Assembly (NCBI GenBank): GCA_016788375.1 | Contig: JAEUSI010000020.1 | Coordinates: forward strand, 1 to 34,468 | Length of the DNA: 34,468 bases | Direction: 5' to 3' | Source: Ignavibacteria bacterium | Lineage (GTDB): Bacteria > Bacteroidota > Ignavibacteria > Tepidaquicellales > Tepidaquicellaceae | Shown here: positions 8,938 through 17,837 of the stretch, piece by piece | How the letters are laid out: every line of letters begins with the position of its first letter | Numbering within the stretch: position 1 is the stretch's first letter | The notes under the pieces: model-generated | What the model saw: only the letters and a program-made list of their open reading frames with translations | Database searches by the model: none | What the model was told of the DNA's origin: nothing | Position numbers and translations under genes: made by a program

Positions 8938-9135
8938 TTACCGGTAAAATAATTAATCTAAATCTTAAATTATATTTAAAATTGTAAAGCGAATTTGCAA
9001 ATGATTTTGCCTCGAAAACTACGTACAAATTATTTATTCATTTAATAAATCGTATTTAAATTTTACAGAAATCAGTGTGCTGTTTTTGGTATAATTGCAG
9101 TGATTTCTTATTAACATCCGCAGTCTCAGAAAATA

Positions 9136-9510
9136 TTATTCCTTCTTTTTTTCTCTGAAAGTACTGATTGCAATCAAAGTCCAGCCTGCCAGAAAAGAAA
9201 CTCCTCCGAACGGCGTTATGAATGCAAATAACCTGACATTAGTTAAAGCATATAAATACAATGAGAAGGAAAACAGTATTATTCCGGATATTAAAAACAG
9301 AGCCGGTTTATAAAAAATATCTTTCCCGCTCAATGCTATTGAAAAAACAACCGCAGTATGTATCAGCTGATAAAAAACGCCTGTTTTGAAAATCTCGAGC
9401 ATTTCGGGAGTAATCTGATTTTTAAGACTGTGAGCTCCGAATGCTCCTGATGCGATACCGGTAAAGCCGAGTATTCCGCCTGTAATCAAAAGAAATTTTT
9501 GCTGTTTCAT
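9136..9510 (-). CDS. DUF423 family membrane protein (YgdD/YwdK-like)
   Basis: This small 124-residue integral membrane protein has four hydrophobic segments. The DUF423 signature is at the N-terminus (GGILGFTGIASGAFGAHSLK, ending near residue 30), followed by FKTGVFYQLIHTAVV. The C-terminal helix contains FAFITPFGGVSFLAGWTLIAIS. Both length and motifs match the family (PF04241). Its function is not established. Its start faces the secG start with 119 bases between them, so this is a divergent promoter region. No partner gene suggests a role. Confidence 0.92.
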   Translation of the reverse strand: MKQQKFLLITGGILGFTGIASGAFGAHSLKNQITPEMLEIFKTGVFYQLIHTAVVFSIALSGKDIFYKPALFLISGIILFSFSLYLYALTNVRLFAFITPFGGVSFLAGWTLIAISTFREKKKE

Positions 9511-9591
9511 GCTTTTAATCTGAATCTTGCTTAATTTACTTTGGAATCAATATAAATAACTTACATTTTTCAAAAAAGACTTTATGTTGAC

Positions 9592-9622
9592 TTGAAACTT
9601 AGCCGTGTCCGGTGTAAATTTG
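9592..9622 (+). promoter_or_regulatory. Candidate Bacteroidota-type promoter of secG (TTG-N20-TAAATTTG)
   Basis: TTG at 9592-9594 and TAAATTTG at 9615-9622 match the Bacteroidota primary sigma consensus (TTG, 17-23 bases, TAnnTTTG) with a 20-base spacer. The secG ATG is at 9630, only 7 bases past the -7 box. The predicted transcript would therefore start at or within a few bases of the start codon. Confidence 0.45.
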
Positions 9623-9629
9623 CACCACT

Positions 9630-10055
9630 ATGATTACAATATTAATTTTACTGCTTATTATCATATCGATAATATTAATGGCTGTAGTTTTGCTTCAGTC
9701 ATCTAAAGGTAACGGACTGGCAGGTCCGATCGGTGGTTCAAGTGTTACAATGGCATTCGGTGTCAGAAGGACTTCTGATTTCTTATCAAAATCAACAACG
9801 GTTTTAGCCGTAATTCTGATGGTGGGCTGTATAGCAGTGAATCTCTTAATCGGAAATTCAGGAACTGTCAATGAAACAATCATTCAGAAAAATGCCGGAC
9901 AGCAGCAGCAGGTTCCGCCTATGAATAATACAACTCCGCCGACAGATAATTCGCAGCCTCCTGCAGATAATAATTCACAGCCTCCTGCAGACAACAAAAC
10001 TCAGCAAAAGGAAAAAAGTCCGGATAACGATGTTACAAAACCATTGGATAAATAA
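9630..10055 (+). CDS. secG: SecG, preprotein translocase subunit with extended tail
   Basis: SecG is the small accessory subunit of the SecYEG channel in the inner membrane and supports SecA-driven export. The first 80 residues are typical: a first helix (about 2-22), the conserved VLLQSSKGNGLAGPIGG loop, FGVRRTSDFLSKSTTVLA, and a second helix (about 57-77). The remaining 60 residues form a low-complexity tail rich in Gln, Pro, Asn and Asp with a repeated PPADNxSQ unit. This brings the protein to 141 residues, longer than the usual 75-120. The ATG at 9630 has no Shine-Dalgarno and lies just after a promoter-like sequence. The DUF5683 gene follows after 36 bases, probably in one transcript. 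Confidence 0.95.
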   Translation: MITILILLLIIISIILMAVVLLQSSKGNGLAGPIGGSSVTMAFGVRRTSDFLSKSTTVLAVILMVGCIAVNLLIGNSGTVNETIIQKNAGQQQQVPPMNNTTPPTDNSQPPADNNSQPPADNKTQQKEKSPDNDVTKPLDK

Positions 10056-10091
10056 CACAGCTCTGTTTTCTTCATCAGGATATTAAAGAAT

Positions 10092-10691
10092 GTGAATTTC
10101 GGAAATAACTTTTCAGTAATTTTAAAAGGCACTGTGAAATGTATTCAGAGTGCCTTTTTAATTTATGCATTTACTTTTTGCTTACCCCGGAATTCTTTTT
10201 CTCAGAATTTAAAACAGGAATTTCTCATTTCCGGTCACCAGATTTCAGATTCACTTAAAAAGAAAACACAGCAGAAGCCTGCATTCAGAATGAAAAAAGA
10301 TCCGTGGAAAGCAGTTTTATATTCGTCTTTGCTTCCCGGCGCAGGCCAGGTCTATAATAAGTCTTACTGGAAAGTGCCGGTAATCGCAGGTCTCGGAGGA
10401 TATTTTATTTATGGTATTGTAAGTAACAACAACAAATATCTTGACTACAAATCAGAGTATCAGAATTCTCAAACAGAACAGAATCCCGCAGGAAACCCGC
10501 AGCTTCAGTATCTCAGGGAATTTTACAGGGATGAAAGAGATAATTTCATAGTCTATTCTTTAATTTTATATCTTATAAACATTATAGACGCATATGTTGA
10601 TGCACAGCTTTATGATTTTGATGTAAGCGATAAAGTCAAATTCGGTTTTCTGCAAAAAGAAAAACTCGCTTCGTTTAAGTTTTTATTCTAA
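10092..10691 (+). CDS. DUF5683 domain membrane protein
   Basis: This 199-residue protein has an N-terminal hydrophobic signal-like segment (CIQSAFLIYAFTFCLPRNSFSQ, to about residue 38). After a linker comes the DUF5683 domain (PF18935): KAVLYSSLLPGAGQVYNKSYWKVPVIAGLGGYF, then YSLILYLINIIDAYVDAQLYDFDVSD. The domain is common in Bacteroidota and Ignavibacteria membrane proteins and has no known function. The start is GTG; the overlapping ATG at 10090 is followed immediately by a stop in its own frame. It lies 36 bases after secG. Its TAA stop overlaps the end of the convergent M16 peptidase gene by 4 bases, so no terminator separates them. Confidence 0.85.
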   Translation: MNFGNNFSVILKGTVKCIQSAFLIYAFTFCLPRNSFSQNLKQEFLISGHQISDSLKKKTQQKPAFRMKKDPWKAVLYSSLLPGAGQVYNKSYWKVPVIAGLGGYFIYGIVSNNNKYLDYKSEYQNSQTEQNPAGNPQLQYLREFYRDERDNFIVYSLILYLINIIDAYVDAQLYDFDVSDKVKFGFLQKEKLASFKFLF

Positions 10692-13636
10692 TACCCGAAA
10701 ATATCTTTAAGTGTCAGTATTTTTACTTCTCCGTATTTTTCCAGTGTTTTCATGTCAAGCATTTTCAGATTCCCGAGAACCATAATGACAAACTTGTTAT
10801 CTCTGATAAACTTATTTTGAAAATTCTTCATATCCTGAAAAGACAAGGATGGAATCCGTGCATATACATCCTTTCTGATGTCGTAATCCAAACCGAGTTT
10901 TTTAGCTGATTCATAGCTGAATAAAACTCCCGAACCGGTAAATCTTTCGGTCTGTATTATCTTCAGAAGAGATGTTTTCGAATTTAAAAATATTGCTTCT
11001 GACTCCGGCATTGATCTGAAAAGTTGTGTCATACCCGCCATTGCATCGGGAAGTTTGTCTGCCTGAGTTCCGATGTAACCGATTAAATAATCAGACCTGT
11101 CAAGTCTCGCCGTTGTTGAATACCAGGAATATGTATCATAAGCAAGCGCTTTTGATTCTCTCATCTCCTGAAACAGTACAGACTGCATCCCGCCGTTAAA
11201 ATATTGATTATACAGGCTGATAACGGGAATGGCGTTTTTATCAAAAGAGGTTCCTTTGGATATCATCAGAATCTCTGCCTGCTGCATATCGTAATTTACT
11301 GCATATACTCTGGTCTTATCCGTATTATGCTCAGTGAATTTTACCTTCTCAGAAGCTGATTTTAATTTACCTGGAGTTTTATGAAGTGTCTCAAGAGTCA
11401 GTTTTGTTTCTTCCGCAGACTGCGGACCGTAATAAAGAACTTTTTGCATATAAGTCATTATCTCTCTGATCAGCTTTAAAAGTTCTGAAGGCTTGATTTT
11501 TTTCAGCTCTTTTTCAGACAGTCTGTAAGTAAACGGATTACTTTTGCCGTATTTTGCATAATTCATCATTCCTCCCCAAAGTATTGTTCTTTTGGAAAGT
11601 TTAGCATTCTCTCTTTCAGTAATAATATCTGTGATCAGATTATCAAGCGCACTGCTGCTTCCTTTCGGATCTGAAAACAGCTTATCAAGCAGAGCGGCGG
11701 CTTTATCAAAATTATCATTTAAGCCGGACAGACTTACTTTAAGCTGGTCTTCTGATACACTTACGCTGTATGCACTTGCAAGCTTATAAAATTCTTCCTT
11801 CAATTCAGACGGTGAATACTCAGATGTTCCGAGATAATTCAGATATCTTACCGCAAGATTAAGTCTGTCATCATGATTGGTTCCCAGATCAACCAGATAA
11901 TAAAGTTCATAAAGTTCGTTGTCTGTATTTTTTTTATAAAAGACAGGAATGTTGTTTTTCAGATTAAATTCTTTTATGTCATTTTTGTAATCGGCAAAAA
12001 CCGGCTGAATTTCTTCCGAAGGTTCCTTCAATATCATATCAAGAAATTCCGATTCATCATCACGGTTAACTTTTACCGGGTTTATTTCGGGCTTTTCAAC
12101 TTTTTCTACGGATTTATCTTCTCCCGTTTTTTTATAAATGATTACATAATTATTCCCGAAATTTTCATTTGCAAACTTAACAATGTCCTCTTTTGTAATT
12201 GCCGATAATCTGTCGGCATTAAATATATAATCTTCCCACGGTATGCCGTTAATAAAAGAAGTGACAAATTCGTCTGCCCTGCTGCTGTTGTCCTGAAAAG
12301 ACTTTATCTGAGAAAGTTTTATGTTTGCAATTATTGCTGGCAGCAGCCAGTCCGGGAATTTCCCTTCTTTGACAAGTTCAATCTGATTCAGAAGCAGGTT
12401 TCTTACATCTTCAAGAGACTGCCCCTCGCGGGGTTTTCCGCCGAGATAAAAGACAGAATAATCTTTATTAAAATCCGTGCCTGAATATGCATCAATGATT
12501 TTCTGATCCTGATTCAGATTAATGTCAATCAGGCCTGCTGTGCCGTTGCTTAAAATTTTATCGAGCAGAACCAGCATATCGGCATCTTTTGTTCCGGCTC
12601 CCGGAAATCTGAATCCGAATCTTACAAACTCCTGAGAAGGACCGTAAACTGTTTTTTCTACCGGACTTAGTATAGGATCTTCAACCGGAGGAATAAAAGT
12701 CGGAACTTCTTTCTTCGCAAACCTGCCGAAATATTCATCAATTAAAGCAATTGTTTTATCAGGATCCAGATCTCCTGACAGGCATATTGCCATATTATTG
12801 GGGACATATCTTTCATAATAATAATCTATAATTTTCTGAACCGAAGGATTTTTCAGCTGCTCTACAGTTCCGATTGTAGTTTGTGTTCCGTATGTATGTT
12901 TCTGAAACAAATATTCGTAAAATACTTCCCAGACTTTTGAATTGTCGTCATCAAGACTCATATTTTTTTCTTCATAAACAGCTTCAAGTTCTGTATGAAA
13001 CAGTCTCATCACGGGATATCTGAATCTTTCCGATTCAATCTCGAGCCATTTCTTAAGCTGATTTGAGGGTATTTCATTTACATAAACTGTCTGTTCAAGC
13101 GAAGTATATGCATTCGTTCCTTTAGCACCTATAGATGCAAGCATTTTATCGTACTCGTTTGCGATTGCATAATCCGAAGCAAGAAATGAAACGCTGTCTA
13201 TCTTATGATATAGAGCTTTTCTTTCATCCGGATCAGACGTTCTCCTTCTCTGCTCATAAAGAGAAATAATTGTATCAAGCAATGGTTTTTCTTTTTCGTA
13301 GTCCTTTGTTCCGTATTTATCCGTACCCTTGAAAAGCATATGTTCGAGATAATGCGACAATCCCTGCGCATCATGAGGATCATTTTTACTGCCGGTTGCC
13401 ACAGCTATATATGTCTGAACTGCCGGTAATTCCCTGTTTACAGTTATGTATACTTTAAGCCCGTTTTCAAGTGTATAAATTCTAGCTTTGAGAGGATCAT
13501 TTTCAACATATTCATATGAATACTTTCCTTCCGAAACTGTTCTTTTGGTCTGCAATTTTGCATCCGCATTTATTAAAAGAAAAACAAATGCAGAAGCCAG
13601 GAATAACTTTATATTAATTCCTTTAAATAAATTCAT
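10688..13636 (-). CDS. M16 family zinc peptidase (two-half, periplasmic)
   Basis: This 982-residue insulinase-family metallopeptidase is probably a PqqL-like periplasmic enzyme that degrades peptides. The N-terminus has a signal peptide (to about residue 26, FVFLLINADA). The inverted zinc motif HYLEH is at 95-99. The distal Glu ligand lies in ELEAVYEEKN (about 216-225), and a roughly 30-residue insertion between them is rich in charged residues. Both halves of a clamshell M16 protein are present: the catalytic half to about 500, and an inactive C-terminal half with PEINPVKVNRDDE at the junction and LFQEMRESKALAYDTYSWY near 810. Length fits fused M16A/PqqL enzymes (900-1000). It is transcribed alone and its 3' end overlaps the DUF5683 gene by 4 bases. 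Confidence 0.94.
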   Translation of the reverse strand: MNLFKGINIKLFLASAFVFLLINADAKLQTKRTVSEGKYSYEYVENDPLKARIYTLENGLKVYITVNRELPAVQTYIAVATGSKNDPHDAQGLSHYLEHMLFKGTDKYGTKDYEKEKPLLDTIISLYEQRRRTSDPDERKALYHKIDSVSFLASDYAIANEYDKMLASIGAKGTNAYTSLEQTVYVNEIPSNQLKKWLEIESERFRYPVMRLFHTELEAVYEEKNMSLDDDNSKVWEVFYEYLFQKHTYGTQTTIGTVEQLKNPSVQKIIDYYYERYVPNNMAICLSGDLDPDKTIALIDEYFGRFAKKEVPTFIPPVEDPILSPVEKTVYGPSQEFVRFGFRFPGAGTKDADMLVLLDKILSNGTAGLIDINLNQDQKIIDAYSGTDFNKDYSVFYLGGKPREGQSLEDVRNLLLNQIELVKEGKFPDWLLPAIIANIKLSQIKSFQDNSSRADEFVTSFINGIPWEDYIFNADRLSAITKEDIVKFANENFGNNYVIIYKKTGEDKSVEKVEKPEINPVKVNRDDESEFLDMILKEPSEEIQPVFADYKNDIKEFNLKNNIPVFYKKNTDNELYELYYLVDLGTNHDDRLNLAVRYLNYLGTSEYSPSELKEEFYKLASAYSVSVSEDQLKVSLSGLNDNFDKAAALLDKLFSDPKGSSSALDNLITDIITERENAKLSKRTILWGGMMNYAKYGKSNPFTYRLSEKELKKIKPSELLKLIREIMTYMQKVLYYGPQSAEETKLTLETLHKTPGKLKSASEKVKFTEHNTDKTRVYAVNYDMQQAEILMISKGTSFDKNAIPVISLYNQYFNGGMQSVLFQEMRESKALAYDTYSWYSTTARLDRSDYLIGYIGTQADKLPDAMAGMTQLFRSMPESEAIFLNSKTSLLKIIQTERFTGSGVLFSYESAKKLGLDYDIRKDVYARIPSLSFQDMKNFQNKFIRDNKFVIMVLGNLKMLDMKTLEKYGEVKILTLKDIFGY

Positions 13637-13838
13637 AAATAATTTTACCGAGATTAAATGAATAAGGATTCTGAAAAAATATTATTATAATTTACAATAA
13701 TCCGAATTAAGAAAATATGAAACAAATTGATGTCATTTAAAAATTTCAGAAATGATTAAACCTGTCAGCTGATTCTGATGTCTAACTTGCAAACATTAAA
13801 TTTTCAATAACATTCAAAAAAGGAAAGGAAAATAATTT

Positions 13839-14828
13839 ATGAATTACATGAAAAGAGTTACTTTGATTTTCCCTGCTATTGTATTAACCGCAGCGGTTTA
13901 TATTTCAGGCTGCAACAATGACAGCATTAATGAAACAGGTTCGCTTTCTGATGACGAATATTTAACAACACTTGCTGTTAATACTGCTTTCAGCTCGGAT
14001 GCCGAAGATGATGATAATTTATTTGCAAATGAAATCGGAGATTTTGACTCTGACGGCGCTGTATCAGATATAAACGGTAATGAGGATTTTCCCCTTGATT
14101 CACTGTTAAAATGGGGACGAACGGTCACCGGAACCGGCATAAACACAAGTATTTCCAATGAAGGAGATTCGGTAAAGCATATTGAAGTTAAAAGAACAGT
14201 AAACGGCAATTTTATTATAATCGGATACATTAACGGAATCATTGATTCCGTATCCAAACCGTATTCACAGCATCAGAAGAGACTCATCACTTTCAAAAGA
14301 ATAAACAACAGACCGAATCCGAGATTAAACTGGAGGGTTTATAAATATTCCGCAGTTGACGGAGAAACTGATTTTCCTCAGGCCGGAAAAGAAAACATAA
14401 CATTAAGCAAAGCTGAATTTTACAGGAACAACGAACTTGTGTTAACGCTGAACGGACCGGATTTCACAGTCAATGAATTTACTTCAAGGTTTTTCGGAGG
14501 AGTACCTTTGTTCGAGGTTAATCCCGGAGATAATGTAAGAATAAAAATATTCGCCTCAAGTAATCAGTCTGACACTGATATAGTTGCCTTTCACTGGTCA
14601 AGAAATGCATTCGGATTTCACAGGGAAAGATTTGTTATGACATCACAGATTCCGGGAGGAAACGGTTATGAAAGAACTTATGAAAAATCATTTGAAATAT
14701 ATTCTCAGCATAACAGAGGATTATTCAACGGTTTTATCAGCGCAAATACGAGAAACTCTCTTTATGATAATTCAACCGGACTTTTTTCATCCACATACTT
14801 CGGACTGCCGTATAAGGTCAGACATTAA
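13839..14828 (+). CDS. Predicted lipoprotein of unknown function
   Basis: I do not recognise a family for this 329-residue protein. The N-terminus is a lipoprotein signal, with a hydrophobic stretch (LIFPAIVLTAAV) and a lipobox ISGC that makes Cys25 the lipidated residue. Asn and Asp follow at positions +2 and +3. Residues 30-90 are acidic and probably disordered. The rest looks beta-rich (VKRTVNGNFIIIGYINGIID; NPGDNVRIKIFASSN), suggesting Ig-like or sandwich folds. It has the clearest ribosome-binding site in the window, AGGAAAGGAA ending 8 bases before ATG, which fixes the start. A hairpin terminator follows the stop, so it is probably monocistronic. Location would be periplasmic or outer-membrane/surface. 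Confidence 0.8.
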   Translation: MNYMKRVTLIFPAIVLTAAVYISGCNNDSINETGSLSDDEYLTTLAVNTAFSSDAEDDDNLFANEIGDFDSDGAVSDINGNEDFPLDSLLKWGRTVTGTGINTSISNEGDSVKHIEVKRTVNGNFIIIGYINGIIDSVSKPYSQHQKRLITFKRINNRPNPRLNWRVYKYSAVDGETDFPQAGKENITLSKAEFYRNNELVLTLNGPDFTVNEFTSRFFGGVPLFEVNPGDNVRIKIFASSNQSDTDIVAFHWSRNAFGFHRERFVMTSQIPGGNGYERTYEKSFEIYSQHNRGLFNGFISANTRNSLYDNSTGLFSSTYFGLPYKVRH

Positions 14829-14852
14829 ACTATGCTTTCAGATTAATTCAGT

Positions 14853-14897
14853 CTCATCTCCGGAAATTCAGCTTACCGGAGATGAGATTTCTGTTTA
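14853..14897 (+). terminator. Rho-independent terminator after the lipoprotein gene
   Basis: A perfect 11-bp stem (CTCATCTCCGG at 14853-14863, CCGGAGATGAG at 14876-14886) encloses a 12-base loop and is followed by a T-rich stretch (ATTTCTGTTT). It starts 25 bases after the lipoprotein stop. Confidence 0.75.
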
Positions 14898-15028
14898 TGC
14901 TTTTCCGCTGAATTCAGGAATAAAAGTAAGTTGAATTCCGCAGCAAGATTATTTACATTTCTTCAAATAAGTTTAATTAGTACAAAAAATTTTTGTGAAA
15001 AGTTTTTGTAATTTAAAATCTTATTTGT

Positions 15029-16543
15029 ATGAAATACTCATCATTTTTACTTAATGCGCTTCTCATTTTAATCTTTCTCCTGTCAGTTCCTCTGAATTCG
15101 TATTCACAGATACAGTTTTTTGATTCCGTTACAACATTTGAATCTTCCGGTTTGTATGATTTCAAAAACCCGGTTTTTGAAAAGCAGTATTCAGCGCTTC
15201 TGTTCTCTTCAAGAATGGCCTACGAAAGACATTACGGCAATAATTCCGACATACTTATAGGAGGATTTAATTATAATAATTTTTACGGTGGATATGTTAT
15301 TACAGATTCTGCTTCAGGAAAAAATATTAATCCTTCTTTTTCTTCAAATATTCTTGTATGGCAGTCAAACATTTCAGGAGACTGGGATATTTATTATTCT
15401 AAATATTTATCCGAACTTTTCTGGACTGATCCGATTATACTTGATTCTTCTTCCTTAGATGAAACCGACCCCTGCATTCTGAATAATTATGAAGCTCTTT
15501 CGGAATACAATTATTATTATCTGACTTATAAAAAAGGCAATGATATTTGTTTCAGGAGATTTAAAAGATCTTCATTTCAATGGGATATGGATACCATTCT
15601 CACCGGAGGAATTTCGGAGGATTGCTCTTTTCCGGTGCTGAATAAATCCTCCGGAGGTTACGGTCTGATTTTCCTGAGGAATTATCCCGGCGGTATTTCT
15701 AAAATAAATATTATGCCTTTCACCCAATCATCTTCCGGAACAATCACCTGGTATCCTGTTATAGAAAACAACCAGCCGCATTCACAGACTGATCTAAGGA
15801 CTTCATTTTATACATCCGATATTCTGACCTATAGTTACGATACGCTGGGAAGCTCTCATTCCATGGGATTCGATTTCAGCGGATCAGAACAGAAGGCTGT
15901 TTTTACAAAAACAATTCCGGGGAATAATTCATCGGGTAAAGGAACATCAATGCCGTTGATTACCGAAAACATGTCATACTATTTTTCTGTATTCGGATGC
16001 ATTACCAAAAGCAATGATTCTGCGAAATTAACTCTTATAAACAGGGCGGCGTCTTTCATTACAAATCCGGATTACAAATCAATTTATATTGGTGATTCTG
16101 CAGCTTCGGCTAAGTTCGATATCAGTCCGCCTGTATCGCAAAATAACGTATACTTCAAAATATGGGCTGTCTGGGAAAAAATGATTAACGGTAAGTCTGC
16201 CCTTGCGGTATCAATGATGTATGATTTCCTGGGAAGGATTTCTTCTTCTGATAAAAATGCAGAAAGTTTCTTTCTGCATCAGAATTATCCGAATCCTTTT
16301 AATCCTGAAACTGTGATTGAGTACGAATTGATTCGATCAGGGACTGTATCCCTAAAAGTTTATGATATAACCGGAAAGGAAACTGCTGTACTCGTTAATG
16401 AGTATCAGAATGCGGGTAATTACAGAATAAAATTTAATGCGGATAATATAACCGGCGGAAGAAAGTTAGCCGGAGGAGTTTATTTTTACTGTCTGAAGCA
16501 GGGAAATCAATCCGAAGCAAAAAAATTTATTTTACTGAAATGA
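15029..16543 (+). CDS. Secreted T9SS-sorted protein, propeller-like
   Basis: This 504-residue exported protein has a signal peptide (FLLNALLILIFLLSVPLNSYSQ, cleavage near 26). From residue 414 it carries a type A T9SS sorting domain starting FFLHQNYPNPFNPET and ending KKFILLK. The middle (about 90-390) has repeated segments resembling TolB or sialidase-like propeller blades, for example NILVWQSNISGDWDIYYSKY. The function is unknown and no catalytic motif was recognised. It should be exported by Sec and then moved across the outer membrane by T9SS and anchored or released. The ATG at 15029 has no evident Shine-Dalgarno; the upstream 200 bases contain the terminator of the lipoprotein gene, so it has its own promoter. 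It ends 16 bases from the convergent VOC gene. Confidence 0.85.
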   Translation: MKYSSFLLNALLILIFLLSVPLNSYSQIQFFDSVTTFESSGLYDFKNPVFEKQYSALLFSSRMAYERHYGNNSDILIGGFNYNNFYGGYVITDSASGKNINPSFSSNILVWQSNISGDWDIYYSKYLSELFWTDPIILDSSSLDETDPCILNNYEALSEYNYYYLTYKKGNDICFRRFKRSSFQWDMDTILTGGISEDCSFPVLNKSSGGYGLIFLRNYPGGISKINIMPFTQSSSGTITWYPVIENNQPHSQTDLRTSFYTSDILTYSYDTLGSSHSMGFDFSGSEQKAVFTKTIPGNNSSGKGTSMPLITENMSYYFSVFGCITKSNDSAKLTLINRAASFITNPDYKSIYIGDSAASAKFDISPPVSQNNVYFKIWAVWEKMINGKSALAVSMMYDFLGRISSSDKNAESFFLHQNYPNPFNPETVIEYELIRSGTVSLKVYDITGKETAVLVNEYQNAGNYRIKFNADNITGGRKLAGGVYFYCLKQGNQSEAKKFILLK

Positions 16544-16559
16544 AAGATTTGAACCATAC

Positions 16560-16949
16560 TTATCTTAATATTTCGCCGAAAGCTATATCATAACCGTCGG
16601 GATCGATTACTCCGAACTCTTTAATATTGTAAGGCGTGACATAAATTTCATAATCTATGTTCGCGCCTTTCTGTTTAAATTCTTTGTAAGCAGCTTCCGC
16701 ATTATCAGTCCAGAAATAAACATTCCACATTTTATCCACGATTTTCCAGTTCGGTTTAATCTCATCTTTGCTTTTTGTATTACAGAGCATCAGAAAGCAG
16801 TTATCTCTCTCAAGAATACAGAATGAAGGAGGGTCACCGTATAATTTTTCAAAATGAAATCCAAGTTTATCCTTATACCAGTCAGCCGAATAAACAACGT
16901 CAGAAACAAGAAGTACCGGCGAATTCCCCTTCAGCTTAGCTTTGCTCAT
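16560..16949 (-). CDS. VOC family (glyoxalase/bleomycin-resistance fold) protein
   Basis: This 129-residue protein is of the vicinal-oxygen-chelate superfamily. It opens with SPVLLVSDVVYSADWYKDKLGFHFEKLYGDPPSFCILERDNCFLMLC, the standard beta-alpha-beta-beta-beta unit. The second unit (VYFWTDNAEAAYKEFKQKGANI) ends in GVIDPDGYDIAFGE with the usual Glu ligand position. The first metal position is not a clear His, so it may be a ligand-binding rather than metal-enzyme member. Its ATG lies inside the 3' end of the DUF4870 gene (14-base overlap), so the two are translationally linked. Substrate is unknown. Confidence 0.88.
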   Translation of the reverse strand: MSKAKLKGNSPVLLVSDVVYSADWYKDKLGFHFEKLYGDPPSFCILERDNCFLMLCNTKSKDEIKPNWKIVDKMWNVYFWTDNAEAAYKEFKQKGANIDYEIYVTPYNIKEFGVIDPDGYDIAFGEILR

Positions 16950-17391
16950 AAACTTTCCCGTAAATTATTTTCCCTATAACGGGTACTTTTATCAGATAAC
17001 CGTTATAGGTTTTGACTGCAAGATAAACCGAATATGATATGCCGCCGATTACAAACAGGAAAATACCTCCGTAAAGTATTATAAGAATTATTATCATTAA
17101 AGGAGACAAGCTCTCTCCGCCGGATTTTTCAAGCGCGCTAAGACCTAAACCTGAGATAAGTAAAACCATTACAAGAAATAGCACAAAAAGAATTACAAGA
17201 GCAGCGTAAGCAATCTGAAAGAAAATCGCCTGAAGAGAATGGAACCTTACAAACTTTGATTTGTCTTTTTGTGTTGCCCAGATTATGATGGGAAGAATTA
17301 TTCCTCCCAGAAACACCGATAAATGCGACAGCATCCCGAAGAGTCTCTCATCGGAAGTCGTTTCAGGCTGTTGTGAATTCTGTATGTCCAT
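16936..17391 (-). CDS. DUF4870 membrane protein
   Basis: This 151-residue membrane protein has a short polar N-terminus and then the DUF4870 pattern (PF09685): ERLFGMLSHLSVFLGGIILPIIIWATQKDKSKFVRFHSLQAIFFQ. Two further hydrophobic stretches follow (about 57-80 and 100-125), then the conserved tail YNGYLIKVPVIGKIIYGKVYE. Its function is unknown; the family is widespread in Bacteroidota. It starts 24 bases downstream of the HIT gene stop and overlaps the VOC gene by 14 bases, which makes a small three-gene unit. Confidence 0.9.
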   Translation of the reverse strand: MDIQNSQQPETTSDERLFGMLSHLSVFLGGIILPIIIWATQKDKSKFVRFHSLQAIFFQIAYAALVILFVLFLVMVLLISGLGLSALEKSGGESLSPLMIIILIILYGGIFLFVIGGISYSVYLAVKTYNGYLIKVPVIGKIIYGKVYEQS

Positions 17392-17415
17392 ATGATTATT
17401 TATCTGATTAATATT

Positions 17416-17721
17416 TTAATATCTCGGTATCAGATGTATATGTGCATGCATTATTATCTGACCGGATTCTTTGCCCGCATTGATATTTATATTATATGCC
17501 TTTGGCGAATATTTCAGATCGGTCTGCTCCTTCATTTTAAAAATCAATTCGTTCATTGCTTCAAGCTCGTCTTTCCCGGAATCAAAATAATTCTCATAAT
17601 GCCTGAAGGGAATAATCAGAACATGACCCCTGCTCTGCGGATATTTATCTCCAATAACAAATGCTTTGCTGTTGCTGAGCAGAATATTACTCTTGTCAAT
17701 GCTGCAAAAGATACAACTCAT
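17416..17721 (-). CDS. HIT family nucleotide hydrolase/transferase
   Basis: This 101-residue histidine-triad protein probably cleaves nucleoside phosphoramidates or dinucleoside polyphosphates in the cytoplasm. It has a CxxC pair (C3, C6) typical of the zinc-binding HIT subgroup. The core is SRGHVLIIPFRHYENYFD. The catalytic triad His92-x-His94-x-His96 lies in MHAHIHLIPRY. The protein stops immediately after the triad, so it lacks the 10-40 residue C-terminal extension seen in many homologues; the essential motif is intact. The first gene of a probable HIT-DUF4870-VOC unit, it starts at ATG 17721. The divergent EEP gene begins 116 bases away. Confidence 0.93.
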   Translation of the reverse strand: MSCIFCSIDKSNILLSNSKAFVIGDKYPQSRGHVLIIPFRHYENYFDSGKDELEAMNELIFKMKEQTDLKYSPKAYNININAGKESGQIIMHAHIHLIPRY

Positions 17722-17837
17722 GTTTTATTTTTAATATAAGAATTTCAGAAACATTTTTCCTTTGACAAATTTTATAATAGTTTTGAAATTTCCGAATGCA
17801 GTAGTTATATTGATACCAATTTCAAATCAAGTCCCAG

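Noticed and set aside
9067-9108. 8-bp inverted repeat (AGAAATCA/TGATTTCT) after the DUF423 gene as a terminator
   Set aside because: The stem is short and A/T-rich, the loop is 26 bases, and on the minus strand it is not followed by a T-tract.
17392-17739. 115-residue plus-strand frame over the HIT gene
   Set aside because: It is a shadow of the HIT coding sequence, which has its full catalytic triad on the minus strand.
17762-17778. TTGACA and TATAAT motifs as a sigma-70 promoter for the EEP gene
   Set aside because: They are only 5 bases apart, not about 17, so they cannot work together. They are probably chance matches in A/T-rich DNA.
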